From positions 1,426,001-1,490,000 of the forward strand of contig CAVPHU010000001.1 of assembly GCA_963704815.1 (NCBI GenBank): a stretch of 64,000 bases of DNA, given 5' to 3'. The stretch's first letter is position 1; each line of letters opens with the position of its first letter. The notes beneath the pieces are model-generated. The model saw only the letters and a list, made by a program, of their open reading frames with translations, had not been told where the DNA came from and made no database searches. Below, in pieces: positions 45,121-53,468 of this stretch. The position numbers and the translations under genes are program-made. Source of the DNA: DATKWD01 sp963704815 (lineage in GTDB: Bacteria > Actinomycetota > Acidimicrobiia > Acidimicrobiales > Salinilacustritrichaceae).

Positions 45121-46446
45121 CTAGTCCTTCCCGACGTCGGCGATGCCGACGAAGCCGTTGTTGAACGCATCGACATCATCGATGATCGAACCCGCCGGAA
45201 CGGTCGAGGTGCAGTCCTGCAGCGTGTAGCTCCGACCGGTGAGATCGGGTGCGACCACCGTTTCGACCGTGCCGTTCAAGGTGCTCGGCGGGGTGCACGT
45301 CGGAATGTTGATGTTCGCGACCTCCATGAACGGCGCACCGGCCAGTCCGAGTCGCCACTGCTCGAGCCAGTCGAGCGTGGCAGTGACCCCCGACGGGAAG
45401 TCGGCCGGGACGCCCGAGACGAGACCCTGGCTGGTCGCGACCGACGGCACATTGGCCCGCGCGGCGATCCGCGCGGCACCGACGGTCCCGGAGATCTCGA
45501 CGATCGGCCCCATGTTCTGGCCGCTGTTGATCCCGGAAACCACCAGATCCGGGGTCTCCAGCTCGGTGTTGAGCGCCCAGAGCACCGAGTCACCGGGAGT
45601 GCCGTTCACGGCGACGCCGGCGAAACCGCTGGCCGTCGCGCCCGGCGCGGCCGTGACCGTGCCTGGCGGCGACGTGGTGTCGCCGGTCCCGGACTGGTTC
45701 GTCGCAGGAGCGACCACGGTGACGTCGACACCCGGCACCACTCGCAGGCCTTCGACCAGCGCATCGATGCCCGGCGCATCGATGCCGTCGTCGTTGGTGA
45801 CCAGCACCTCGAGATCCAGCGTGTGTGAGTCGAGAAAGCACTGGTCGGTCGTCGCGGTCAGGGTCACGCCCGACGCGAGGCACGGGTGATCGGCCGCGAA
45901 GACATCGGGCTGGTTGAGGTAGCCGCGGACGATCCACACCGGCAGCATCCACGTGCCGGCGGCGGCATCGATCTCCGTCCACACGTCCTGGGCACCGTCG
46001 TACCCCTCAGGAGGACCGGCGCCCGGCCCGGTCGTCACGACGTGGGCCACGCCGGCGACGCGATCGGTTGGCGCCGAGCCGGCGTACAACACGACCTGCG
46101 GAACCGCGGGATTGAACGTGGGCGAGGCCGAAGCCAGGGTGAATGCGGCGCCCACGCCGGGCGGAGCCGAGGGGAGCGGCGTCGCCCCGGCCGAGGTCGC
46201 AACGGCGACCGTCGAATTGGCATGGGCGAAGAACCGCAGGAAATCGAAGTCGAGCGCACGCCTCTCACACTGAGCGTTCGTGATCGCCGGCGTGCCCTGG
46301 CAGTACCAAGGCTGAGCGGCGCCTCCGGAGGAGACGACCGTCCGGTGGGCGTCGGGGAAGTACAGGCAGCCGCTGGCGACGAGCGCCAGCACGACGAGAC
46401 CTCCCAGGCGGGTCACGGCGCGAGTGATTGACGATGATCGAAACAT
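45121..46446 (-). CDS. Lipoprotein with SurE-like phosphatase domain
   Basis: 442 aa from ATG 46446 with GAGGGGG upstream. Lipobox LVASGC. Residues ~25-205 are a unique extracellular domain; residues ~206-430 are SurE-like: LVTNDDGIDAPGIDALVEGL with the metal-binding NDDG, VVAPATNQSGTG, and VVSGINSGQNMGPIVEISGT with the GIN motif. SurE proteins are normally cytoplasmic 5'-nucleotidases of ~250 aa. An exported, lipid-anchored form with an extra N-terminal domain is unusual and may scavenge extracellular phosphate from nucleotides. Confidence 0.85.
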   Translation of the reverse strand: MFRSSSITRAVTRLGGLVVLALVASGCLYFPDAHRTVVSSGGAAQPWYCQGTPAITNAQCERRALDFDFLRFFAHANSTVAVATSAGATPLPSAPPGVGAAFTLASASPTFNPAVPQVVLYAGSAPTDRVAGVAHVVTTGPGAGPPEGYDGAQDVWTEIDAAAGTWMLPVWIVRGYLNQPDVFAADHPCLASGVTLTATTDQCFLDSHTLDLEVLVTNDDGIDAPGIDALVEGLRVVPGVDVTVVAPATNQSGTGDTTSPPGTVTAAPGATASGFAGVAVNGTPGDSVLWALNTELETPDLVVSGINSGQNMGPIVEISGTVGAARIAARANVPSVATSQGLVSGVPADFPSGVTATLDWLEQWRLGLAGAPFMEVANINIPTCTPPSTLNGTVETVVAPDLTGRSYTLQDCTSTVPAGSIIDDVDAFNNGFVGIADVGKD

Positions 46447-46496
46447 GGGTCCCCCTCGATGAAGAACGCCATCTTCACACAGGCGCACGGGCAGAT

Positions 46497-48281
46497 TCAG
46501 AGCAACCCCGGATTCGACTCCTCGACGAGTTGGGCGAGCTCGATCCAACGCTCCTCGGCGTCCTCGACGGCCCGCTGGGCGTGGTCCACCCGCCGTCCGA
46601 CCTCGACCAGCCGAGCATGATCTGCGCCCTGCGCCGCCTCGAGGTCGCTGACGGCAGCATCACGGAGGGCAGTCGTTCTGGCCAGCTCGCGTTCGGCGGC
46701 ATTGAAGTCGCGACGGAGGGAGGATGGTGCAGCTCGCGTCGACCGCGGCACGGCCGTCGCCTTGGCCTCCGCCTTGCCCCGCATGCGTCCTTCGCGCCGC
46801 TGCTCCAGATAGGACCCGAGGCCACCCGGCCGACGGGCGGCCTCACCGCCATCGATCACGAGGACATCGACCACGGTGCGCTGGAGCAGGGCTCGATCGT
46901 GCGACACCACCACGAGTGCTCCCGGCCACTCGTCCAGGAAGTCCTCCAGCACCCGAAGCGTGTCGAGGTCGAGATCGTTCGTCGGCTCGTCGAGCAGCAA
47001 CACGTTCGGTTGCTCGAGCAGGACCAGGAGGAGTTGCAGCCGTCGGCGCTCACCGCCCGACAGCGTCCCGGCCGGCGCCCACTGTGAGTCGGTGTCGAAC
47101 CAGAACCTCTCCATGAGGGCGTTGTCCTGCCACGAGACCTCCTTCTTGCCGCGCGTCACCAGATCGCGGACGCGTGCGTTGGGGTCGATCTCGGCCGCGT
47201 CCTGGCTGAACATCCCGATCCGCACCGTCGATCCGACCGTCACGTCACCCACGTCCGGGGGCCGCTGTCCGGCCAGGATTCGCAACAACGTGGTCTTCCC
47301 CGCGCCGTTGGGTCCGACGATGCCGAGTCGCTCTCGAGGGTCGAGCCGGAGATCCAGTCCCGCGAACAACCGCGCACCCGCGACCTCGGCCCCGACGTCC
47401 TCGCACTCGATCACCCGGTCACCGAGCCTCGGCGTCCCGAGGTGCAGGCCCAACGATCGGTCCCGAAGACTCGCCTCGTCGGGTCCGCCGGCGAGCGTTG
47501 CCGAAGCGGACTCGATCCGGGCCTTGGGCTTCGAGGTCCGAGCCGGAGCGCCACGCCGGAGCCACGCGAGTTCGACGCGCGCGAGGTTCCTTCGCTTGGT
47601 CTCGGTCCTCGCGTCACGTTCGAGGCGTTCCGCCTTGGCCTCGAGGTACGACGCGTACCCCCCGTCGTGTGCGTGGGTGCCGCTGCGGTCGATCTCGAGG
47701 ATCCGGTTGCACACGCGGTCGAGGACGTGGCGGTCGTGGGTGACCAACACCAGCCCACCCCGGAAGGCGGCCAGCCACTCCTCGAGCCACTCGATGGCAT
47801 CGACATCCAGATGGTTGGTGGGTTCGTCGAGGATCAGCAGATCGGCATCGTCGGGCGGGCCGCCGCCCGGAGGACCGCAGCCGAGCAGGGCCCGAGCGAG
47901 CGCGACCCGCTTGATCTGGCCTCCTGAGAGTTGATCGGTGGGTCGGTCCTCGACGCCGGCCAGCCCGAGTCGATCGCGCACTGCGGCGGCCTCCCACCGG
48001 TCGCCGGTGACGTCGGCAACCGTGCCGTTCGGGAGCGGGGCATCCTGGTCGAGGTGGCTGCGCCTGGTGTCGCGCCCCGATCGCACCTCTCCTCGTTCGG
48101 CGGGACGTGCGCCGGCCAGCGCGCCGAGAAGGGTCGACTTCCCGCTGCCGTTGACGCCCACGATCGCCAGCCGATCGCCGGAGGACACCGTGAGCGACAG
48201 ATCTGCGAAGAGCACGCGTCCGGGGCGCTCGGCCCGGAGGCCCGTTGCGTCGACCAGGATCACGGTCGACGAGCCTGCCAT
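46497..48281 (-). CDS. ABC-F family ATPase (Uup-like)
   Basis: 594 aa with two ABC ATPase domains and no membrane part. Walker A: IVGVNGSGKSTLLGALAG and IVGPNGAGKTTLLRILAG. Signatures: LSGGQIKRVALARALLG and LSGGERRRLQLLLVLLE. Walker B: LLILDEPTNHLDVDAIEWLE and VLLLDEPTNDLDLDTLRVLE. The C-terminal coiled coil (AERELARTTALRDAAVSDLE) matches Uup-like members. ABC-F proteins act on the ribosome; a resistance or housekeeping role cannot be told. Divergent from the TasA-like operon. Confidence 0.93.
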   Translation of the reverse strand: MAGSSTVILVDATGLRAERPGRVLFADLSLTVSSGDRLAIVGVNGSGKSTLLGALAGARPAERGEVRSGRDTRRSHLDQDAPLPNGTVADVTGDRWEAAAVRDRLGLAGVEDRPTDQLSGGQIKRVALARALLGCGPPGGGPPDDADLLILDEPTNHLDVDAIEWLEEWLAAFRGGLVLVTHDRHVLDRVCNRILEIDRSGTHAHDGGYASYLEAKAERLERDARTETKRRNLARVELAWLRRGAPARTSKPKARIESASATLAGGPDEASLRDRSLGLHLGTPRLGDRVIECEDVGAEVAGARLFAGLDLRLDPRERLGIVGPNGAGKTTLLRILAGQRPPDVGDVTVGSTVRIGMFSQDAAEIDPNARVRDLVTRGKKEVSWQDNALMERFWFDTDSQWAPAGTLSGGERRRLQLLLVLLEQPNVLLLDEPTNDLDLDTLRVLEDFLDEWPGALVVVSHDRALLQRTVVDVLVIDGGEAARRPGGLGSYLEQRREGRMRGKAEAKATAVPRSTRAAPSSLRRDFNAAERELARTTALRDAAVSDLEAAQGADHARLVEVGRRVDHAQRAVEDAEERWIELAQLVEESNPGLL

Positions 48282-48429
48282 GACGAGCCGTCCGAGCCCG
48301 CTTCCGGCCCGGGGAGCAAGGCCACTGGGCCGAACGACCCATCTGTCCGTCGCAGCTCAAGAACACCGTTCAGCGAACCGATGAGCCTGGAGCGGTCGCT
48401 CTCGCGGCCCAAGACTTGGAGGAGCTCAC

Positions 48430-49035
48430 ATGCAGACCACGACCACCCCCGACGCGCGCCGGAGCCGCCGGAGCCTCGTCATCCAGATCGGTGCCATCGG
48501 CGTGGCCCTCATCATGGTCGGACTCCTCACGATTCAAGGTTCACAGGCTGCGTTCACCGCATCCACCGACAACGGGGTGAACAACTTCGCCTCCGGCGAC
48601 GTGGTGATCTCCGACGACGACGGAGGCGTCCAGGTGATGTTCGACCTGTCGGACATGGCCCCGGGCACCACGGCGACTCGCTGCATCAACGTGACCTACA
48701 GCGGTTCGCTGACCGCCGACGTCACCCTCTACGGCACCATCGCCGGCACCGGCCTCGCGCCGTACCTCGACACCCAGATCGCCATCGGGAGCGGCGCCGC
48801 AGGGGGGAGCACCTTCGACTGCACAGGCTTCTCCGGGGGCACGCAGGTGTTCGACGACACCCTCGCCGTCTTCGGCGCCACCCACACCGACTACGCCTCC
48901 GGCGTCGGTGGCTTCACCGGGGCCACCGACACCACCACCCGCTCCTACCAGATCACCGTGACCCTCCTCGACGACGACAACGCCCAAGCGAAGAGCGCCA
49001 CGGCGACCTTCGTCTGGGAAGCACAGAACACCTGA
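48430..49035 (+). CDS. TasA/camelysin-like exported protein 1
   Basis: 201 aa. A basic N-terminus and hydrophobic core (LVIQIGAIGVALIMVGLLTI) end in GSQAAFTASTDNG, the SipW-dependent type of cleavage region. The mature part is beta-rich: NFASGDVVISDDDGG, FDLSDMAPGTTATRCINVTY, with cysteines at 85 and 131 likely forming a disulfide. It resembles TasA/CalY/camelysin proteins that form biofilm fibres in Bacillus. GGAGGAG lies 5 nt before the ATG. First gene of the operon with the tandem signal peptidase. Confidence 0.75.
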   Translation: MQTTTTPDARRSRRSLVIQIGAIGVALIMVGLLTIQGSQAAFTASTDNGVNNFASGDVVISDDDGGVQVMFDLSDMAPGTTATRCINVTYSGSLTADVTLYGTIAGTGLAPYLDTQIAIGSGAAGGSTFDCTGFSGGTQVFDDTLAVFGATHTDYASGVGGFTGATDTTTRSYQITVTLLDDDNAQAKSATATFVWEAQNT

Positions 49036-49164
49036 TCCCCGGTGACGCCGACCGCTCCGTGCATTGCCGGGGGTCGTCGTCTCGAGGCGGAACCAACTCG
49101 GCCCGGGCGATGGCGACCAAAGCGTGAAAGGACGCGCCCGCGCAGGACCGGGGAGCTCGAGGCC

Positions 49165-50259
49165 ATGGTGCTTCACGGCGGTCGGGTCCTCCGGTTCGTC
49201 GCCGGCACGGGGGCGATCTTCGTGCTCACCCTCGCCGGCGGACTCGCCCTGATGTCGGTCGGACCTGCGCTCGCCACGGACTGGGAACCGGTCGTGATCA
49301 CGTCGGGATCGATGGAGCCGACGATCGGCCCGGGAGACGTCGTGCTCGCCCGTCCCGTGGATCGTGAGAGCCTCGCTCCCGGAGCGATCGTCGTCTTCGA
49401 CGACGCCCAGCGGAACGGGCTGGTCACCCACCGGGTCTCGAGCGTCAACGACGACGGTTCTCTGGTGACCAAGGGAGATGCGAACCAGAGTCCCGATGGT
49501 CAGAGCCTGCATCCGGGGGAGGTGCTGGGCGCCGGTCGACTCGTGGTGCCCGAGATCGGCACGCCGGTGCTCTGGTTCCGCGAGGGCCGTTGGATCGAAC
49601 TGGCCGCCCTCGCAACCGCCGCGCTGGCATGCCTGTACGCGACAGCGATTCGGGACCGACGCACGGTTCGACCCGTGGTCGGACACCACGACCCCAGCGA
49701 TGGCTCGTCGATGACCGCGGCCACCGTCCACCCGGCACGCCGCGAGCGGGCGCCCACGTCGACCATGGCCGACCGCGTCCGGTCGGTCCTGTCGATGATG
49801 GCGTGGCTCTACCTGACTGTGTTCGTCTGTCTGGCCATGTGGATCGGCGTCACCGTGGCTGCCTTCGGCTGGAGCCCGAACCTGACGATGAGCGAGTCGA
49901 TGACCCCGTCGGTCCGGCCGGGCGACGTGGTGCTCACCTCCCCGGTCGGCACCGAACCGTTGGGCATCGGGTCGGTGATCGTCTACGAGGGCGAGAACGG
50001 CAAGATCATCCACCGCGTCACGGCGATCGACGGCGACGCGTACCGGACCCGCGGCGACGCCAACGCCGACGAGGACCCGCTCCCGGTTCAGCCCGACCAG
50101 ATCGTCGGTGCCGGGCGCCTGCTCATCCCCATGGTCGGTCTCCCCGTGCACTGGTTCCGGTCCGGCAACACGGCCGGCTTCGCCGGGTGGCTGGCCATCA
50201 CCGTCGCTGCGCTCGTGCTCGCCCCGAATCCTCATCGACGCAAGCGGACCGAACCGTGA
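49165..50259 (+). CDS. Tandem (double) SipW-like signal peptidase I
   Basis: 364 aa containing two complete archaeal/ER-type signal peptidase domains. Domain 1: ITSGSMEPTIGPGDVVLARP (nucleophile Ser 49), VTHRV (His 89), KGDAN (Asp 105). Domain 2: SESMTPSVRPGDVVLTSPVG (Ser 245), IIHRV (His 283), RGDAN (Asp 298). His instead of the bacterial LepB Lys makes both SipW-type. Each domain has an N-terminal and a C-terminal membrane helix, about four in all. ATG 49165 has GGGGAG 9 nt upstream. The predicted substrates are the two TasA-like proteins of the same operon. The stop overlaps the next start (GTGA). Confidence 0.88.
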   Translation: MVLHGGRVLRFVAGTGAIFVLTLAGGLALMSVGPALATDWEPVVITSGSMEPTIGPGDVVLARPVDRESLAPGAIVVFDDAQRNGLVTHRVSSVNDDGSLVTKGDANQSPDGQSLHPGEVLGAGRLVVPEIGTPVLWFREGRWIELAALATAALACLYATAIRDRRTVRPVVGHHDPSDGSSMTAATVHPARRERAPTSTMADRVRSVLSMMAWLYLTVFVCLAMWIGVTVAAFGWSPNLTMSESMTPSVRPGDVVLTSPVGTEPLGIGSVIVYEGENGKIIHRVTAIDGDAYRTRGDANADEDPLPVQPDQIVGAGRLLIPMVGLPVHWFRSGNTAGFAGWLAITVAALVLAPNPHRRKRTEP

Positions 50260-52706
50260 GCGACGCACCCGCATCGAGCGTCGCCACTTCCTCGGTGGGA
50301 TCGCCGCTGGCCTCGGTCGACCGGGCCCTCAGCCGCCTCCGCCTGATCATCGCCGGCGCGCTGCTGCTTCCCTATCTCGCGCAGCCGGCGTCGACGCGCG
50401 GCGACCTCGTTCCGCTGGCCATGGTCCTCGGCGTCGGCGTCGCGATGGTGGCCACCAACCTGATCACCAAGTCCACGGCGAGGTCCGAGGGCGCCCGCTT
50501 CGGCTGGCTCGCATCGGTGGTGATCCTCACGGTCGACAGCGCGGCCACGGTCGTCATCGTCTCCCGCCTCGACGTGCTCGACGAGCAGGTGGTGTGGGCG
50601 CTGCTGGTCATTCCTGTCCTCGAAGGAGCGCTCCGCTTCCGCATGCTGGGTGCGATGCTGACCTGGCTCGGCGTGTCGGCGGCGTACCTGGCACTTCACC
50701 TGAGCGTTCCGGGGGTCTTCGCCGATCCCGAAACCCACGTCGCCTTCCTCGAGCAGATCCAGACGCTGCTGTACCGGGTGGGCATCGTCCTGCTCGTCGC
50801 CGTTCCCGGCGGCTACCTGTCCGAGCAGCTGCTCCAGGCGATCGCAGCCCAGCGTGCCCAGCAGAAGGTCGCCGCCAGCCGAAGTGCGCTGCTCGTCGAG
50901 GTGGTGGAAGCGGGCCGCCGCCTCACCGAGCTGGGCACCGACTTCCGGACGACCATGGTCGAAGCTGCGTTGAACCTGGGATTCGACGTCGTCGAGTTCC
51001 ACGGCCAGACCGGCGACGAGGTCGAGGTGACCGCTCGCTCGAGGGCGTTCGGAGGGGTCAGCCCTGCGCTCCACCACATCCCCATCGTGGCCGACGCTGC
51101 CGACCAGGCGTCGAACGGCAACCAGGTCGTGATCGTCGGCGGTTCGGATGATGATCCGGAGTACCGACGCCAGGTCCAGAGCGCCGGGTTCGGAGCCGTC
51201 GTGCTCTGTCCGATCGTGGCCAGTCAGGGGGCCGCCACGGGGCTGCTCACCGCAGCGACCCGAATCGGTGTCGAACCGAAGCAGCACGAGGTGGAGTGCC
51301 TCGAACTGCTGGCCGGGCAGGCCAACGTTGCGGTCGACAACGATGCGCTGGTCACCAGCCTCCATCAGGTCCAGGGCCGGCTCCACCACCAGGCCAACCA
51401 CGACGTGCTGACCGGCCTCCCGAACCGGATGATGTTCCAGCGCCGGCTCGAGGCGTCGCTCGATGCCCTGCGGGGCGGCGAGAGCAAGGGGTTCTGCCTG
51501 CTCTTCCTCGACCTCGATCGATTCAAGGAGGTCAACGACAGCCTCGGCCACGAGGCCGGCGACGAACTCCTCGTGGCCGTGGCCGGGCGGCTCCGGAACG
51601 CCGTCCGCCAGGACGATCTCGTCGCCCGCCTCGGCGGCGACGAGTTCATCCTCCTCCTCCCCGAAGCCACCGACGTGGCGGCGTCCCGGGTCGCCGACGA
51701 ACTGTCGAGCCGGCTCAACCGGCCGTTTCGCATCCAATCCGAGACCGTGTCGATCTCGGCGAGCATCGGCATCGTGGCCGCGGGCGAACCCATCTCGGGG
51801 GTCGAGCTCCTCCGACGGGTCGACGCCGCGATGTACCAGGCCAAGAACCGCGGTCGTGCCACGTGGCAGGTGCACTCACCCGAACTCGACGCCGACACCC
51901 AGCGCCGCGCCGAGATGAAGCGGGAGCTCCACAAGGCGCTGGCCAACGGCGAGATCGAGGCGGCGTTCCAGCCGATCGTGTCGATGCACACCAACAGGAT
52001 CGAGGCGGTCGAGGTCCTGGCGCGTTGGAACCACGCCGAGGGCGGCTCCGTTCGGCCCGATCTGTTCATCGAGGTCGCCGAGAACTCCGGCCTCATCAAT
52101 CAGCTCGGTGCCCAGATGCTCCTCGAAGGGTGCCGACGCGGGCGTCAGTTGCGCGACCTCAACCCGGCCGCCGACCTGTCGGTGGCCGTGAACATCTCAC
52201 CCCATCAGGCGCGCCGGGACGGCTTCGCCCGACAGGTGCTCGACACGCTCGAACGCACTCATCTCGAACCCGACCGGTTGATCGTCGAGTTGACCGAACG
52301 CGTCCTCGTCGCCGACGAGGTGTTCTCGACGCTCGCCGAGCTCCGAGGCCACGGCATCAAGATCGCGGTCGACGACTTCGGCCAGGGGCACACCTCGATC
52401 GGCTCGCTGGGTCGCCTTCCGGCCGACTCGCTCAAGATCGATCAGGCCTTCGTGCGTGAGGCGAGAGTCGACCCGGCCCGTTCGGCCATCCTCCGGTCCA
52501 TGATCCGCATCGGTCACGACCTCTCGATGCGGGTGATCGCCGAAGGCGTCGAGTCGACCCACGACCTCGAGTTCCTCCGCACCCTCGGCTGTGACGCGGT
52601 GCAGGGGTACCTCCTGCACCGGCCCATGCCGTTCGAAGAGGTCGTCACCGCCATCGCCGAACACGACCCCGCCCAGCACTACCTCGAGCAGTCGGCGGCC
52701 ATCTGA
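50256..52706 (+). CDS. Membrane GAF-GGDEF-EAL cyclic-di-GMP enzyme
   Basis: 816 aa from GTG 50256. Residues ~30-200 hold about five membrane helices, ~230-390 a GAF-like domain, ~395-550 GGDEF and ~560-810 EAL. The cyclase motif GGDEF (460-464) is intact, with an inhibitory I-site RQDD exactly five residues before it. The phosphodiesterase domain keeps EVL (586-588, for EAL), ELTERVL, KIAVDDFGQGHTSIGSL, KIDQAF, EGVES and VQGYLL. Both activities therefore look possible. Placed between a signal peptidase and a fibre-like protein with overlapping frames, it likely sets local c-di-GMP for this system. Confidence 0.92.
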   Translation: MSDAPASSVATSSVGSPLASVDRALSRLRLIIAGALLLPYLAQPASTRGDLVPLAMVLGVGVAMVATNLITKSTARSEGARFGWLASVVILTVDSAATVVIVSRLDVLDEQVVWALLVIPVLEGALRFRMLGAMLTWLGVSAAYLALHLSVPGVFADPETHVAFLEQIQTLLYRVGIVLLVAVPGGYLSEQLLQAIAAQRAQQKVAASRSALLVEVVEAGRRLTELGTDFRTTMVEAALNLGFDVVEFHGQTGDEVEVTARSRAFGGVSPALHHIPIVADAADQASNGNQVVIVGGSDDDPEYRRQVQSAGFGAVVLCPIVASQGAATGLLTAATRIGVEPKQHEVECLELLAGQANVAVDNDALVTSLHQVQGRLHHQANHDVLTGLPNRMMFQRRLEASLDALRGGESKGFCLLFLDLDRFKEVNDSLGHEAGDELLVAVAGRLRNAVRQDDLVARLGGDEFILLLPEATDVAASRVADELSSRLNRPFRIQSETVSISASIGIVAAGEPISGVELLRRVDAAMYQAKNRGRATWQVHSPELDADTQRRAEMKRELHKALANGEIEAAFQPIVSMHTNRIEAVEVLARWNHAEGGSVRPDLFIEVAENSGLINQLGAQMLLEGCRRGRQLRDLNPAADLSVAVNISPHQARRDGFARQVLDTLERTHLEPDRLIVELTERVLVADEVFSTLAELRGHGIKIAVDDFGQGHTSIGSLGRLPADSLKIDQAFVREARVDPARSAILRSMIRIGHDLSMRVIAEGVESTHDLEFLRTLGCDAVQGYLLHRPMPFEEVVTAIAEHDPAQHYLEQSAAI

Positions 52707-53317
52707 TGCCCCGGGTCTTCTCCCATCTCTCCGACGACCAGGTCGACCACGAGGACGACGGTCGCAGCGCGACCCAGGCAGCCCGCCAGGTGGCGGTCGC
52801 GGTCACGCTGCTGATGGTCAGCTTCCTGGTCCTGACCCGGTCGAACGGTGCCCTCGGTTCCGGGGTCTCCGCCAATTCGCGGATCACCGGCGGGGCGATC
52901 GAGCTGACCGACGACGACGGTGACGAGACCCTGTTCGACCTTCCTGAATTGCGACCGGGCGAGACCACCACCAACTGCATCGAGGTCACGTATCGCGGCG
53001 GGGTCTTCAACGAACCGGTCGGACTGCGATTCCGTGGCGGAGGACCACTCGCTGCTGATCTCGAGACGACCATCGACGTGGGCAAGGGCGGCGGCTTCAA
53101 CTCGTGCGACGGGTTCACGGCCTCGGAGACCCTCTACCGCGGAACGCTCGCGGATCTGCAGGACACACACGGTGCGACCGACCCGGCACTGGAGACCTTC
53201 ATCATCGAGCGGACCCCCGACACCCGCACCTTCCGGATCACGTTCGGCCTCGACGAGGCCAGCGAGTCGGCCGGCTTGGGGGCCAACACCGAGTTCCTCT
53301 GGACCGTCGGCGACTGA
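52706..53317 (+). CDS. TasA/camelysin-like exported protein 2
   Basis: 203 aa; ATG overlaps the preceding TGA by 1 nt. A 29-residue charged N-terminus precedes the signal anchor VAVAVTLLMVSFLVL. The mature part shares with protein 1 the order GG.(I/V)..(T/S)DDDG, FDLPELRPGETTTNCIEVTY, and a second cysteine in GGFNSCDGF (Cys 91 and 134). It lacks the clear AAF cleavage site of protein 1, so it may be an anchor or minor component. Predicted extracellular, processed by the tandem signal peptidase. Confidence 0.7.
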   Translation: MPRVFSHLSDDQVDHEDDGRSATQAARQVAVAVTLLMVSFLVLTRSNGALGSGVSANSRITGGAIELTDDDGDETLFDLPELRPGETTTNCIEVTYRGGVFNEPVGLRFRGGGPLAADLETTIDVGKGGGFNSCDGFTASETLYRGTLADLQDTHGATDPALETFIIERTPDTRTFRITFGLDEASESAGLGANTEFLWTVGD

Positions 53318-53344
53318 ACGTCGGTCAGCGCGAGTGACGAAGAA

Positions 53345-53373
53345 TCGCGACGGCGCCTATCCGCTCGACCTCT
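53345..53373 (+). repeat. 29-bp exact repeat, copy 2 (ends a tiny ORF)
   Basis: Identical to 10698-10726. Here the tiny frame is GTG 53334 to TGA 53373-53375 (MTKNRDGAYPLDL, 13 aa). It lies 95 nt before the TPP-enzyme gene. Just before that gene, TAGCAT near 53433 and GAGGAG before the ATG look like its promoter and RBS. Confidence 0.7.
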
Positions 53374-53468
53374 GAGCAACCCGTCGCTTCACGACCTCCA
53401 GCGGCAGCTCGTCGGCTCGGCCCAACGCGCCGCCTAGCATCAGCCCGAACCGACCCGAGGAGATCCGC

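Noticed and set aside
49590..50255. Open frame extending the GGDEF-EAL gene upstream to 49590
   Set aside because: It is an out-of-frame shadow of the signal peptidase gene; GTG 50256 with GTGA overlap is the natural start.
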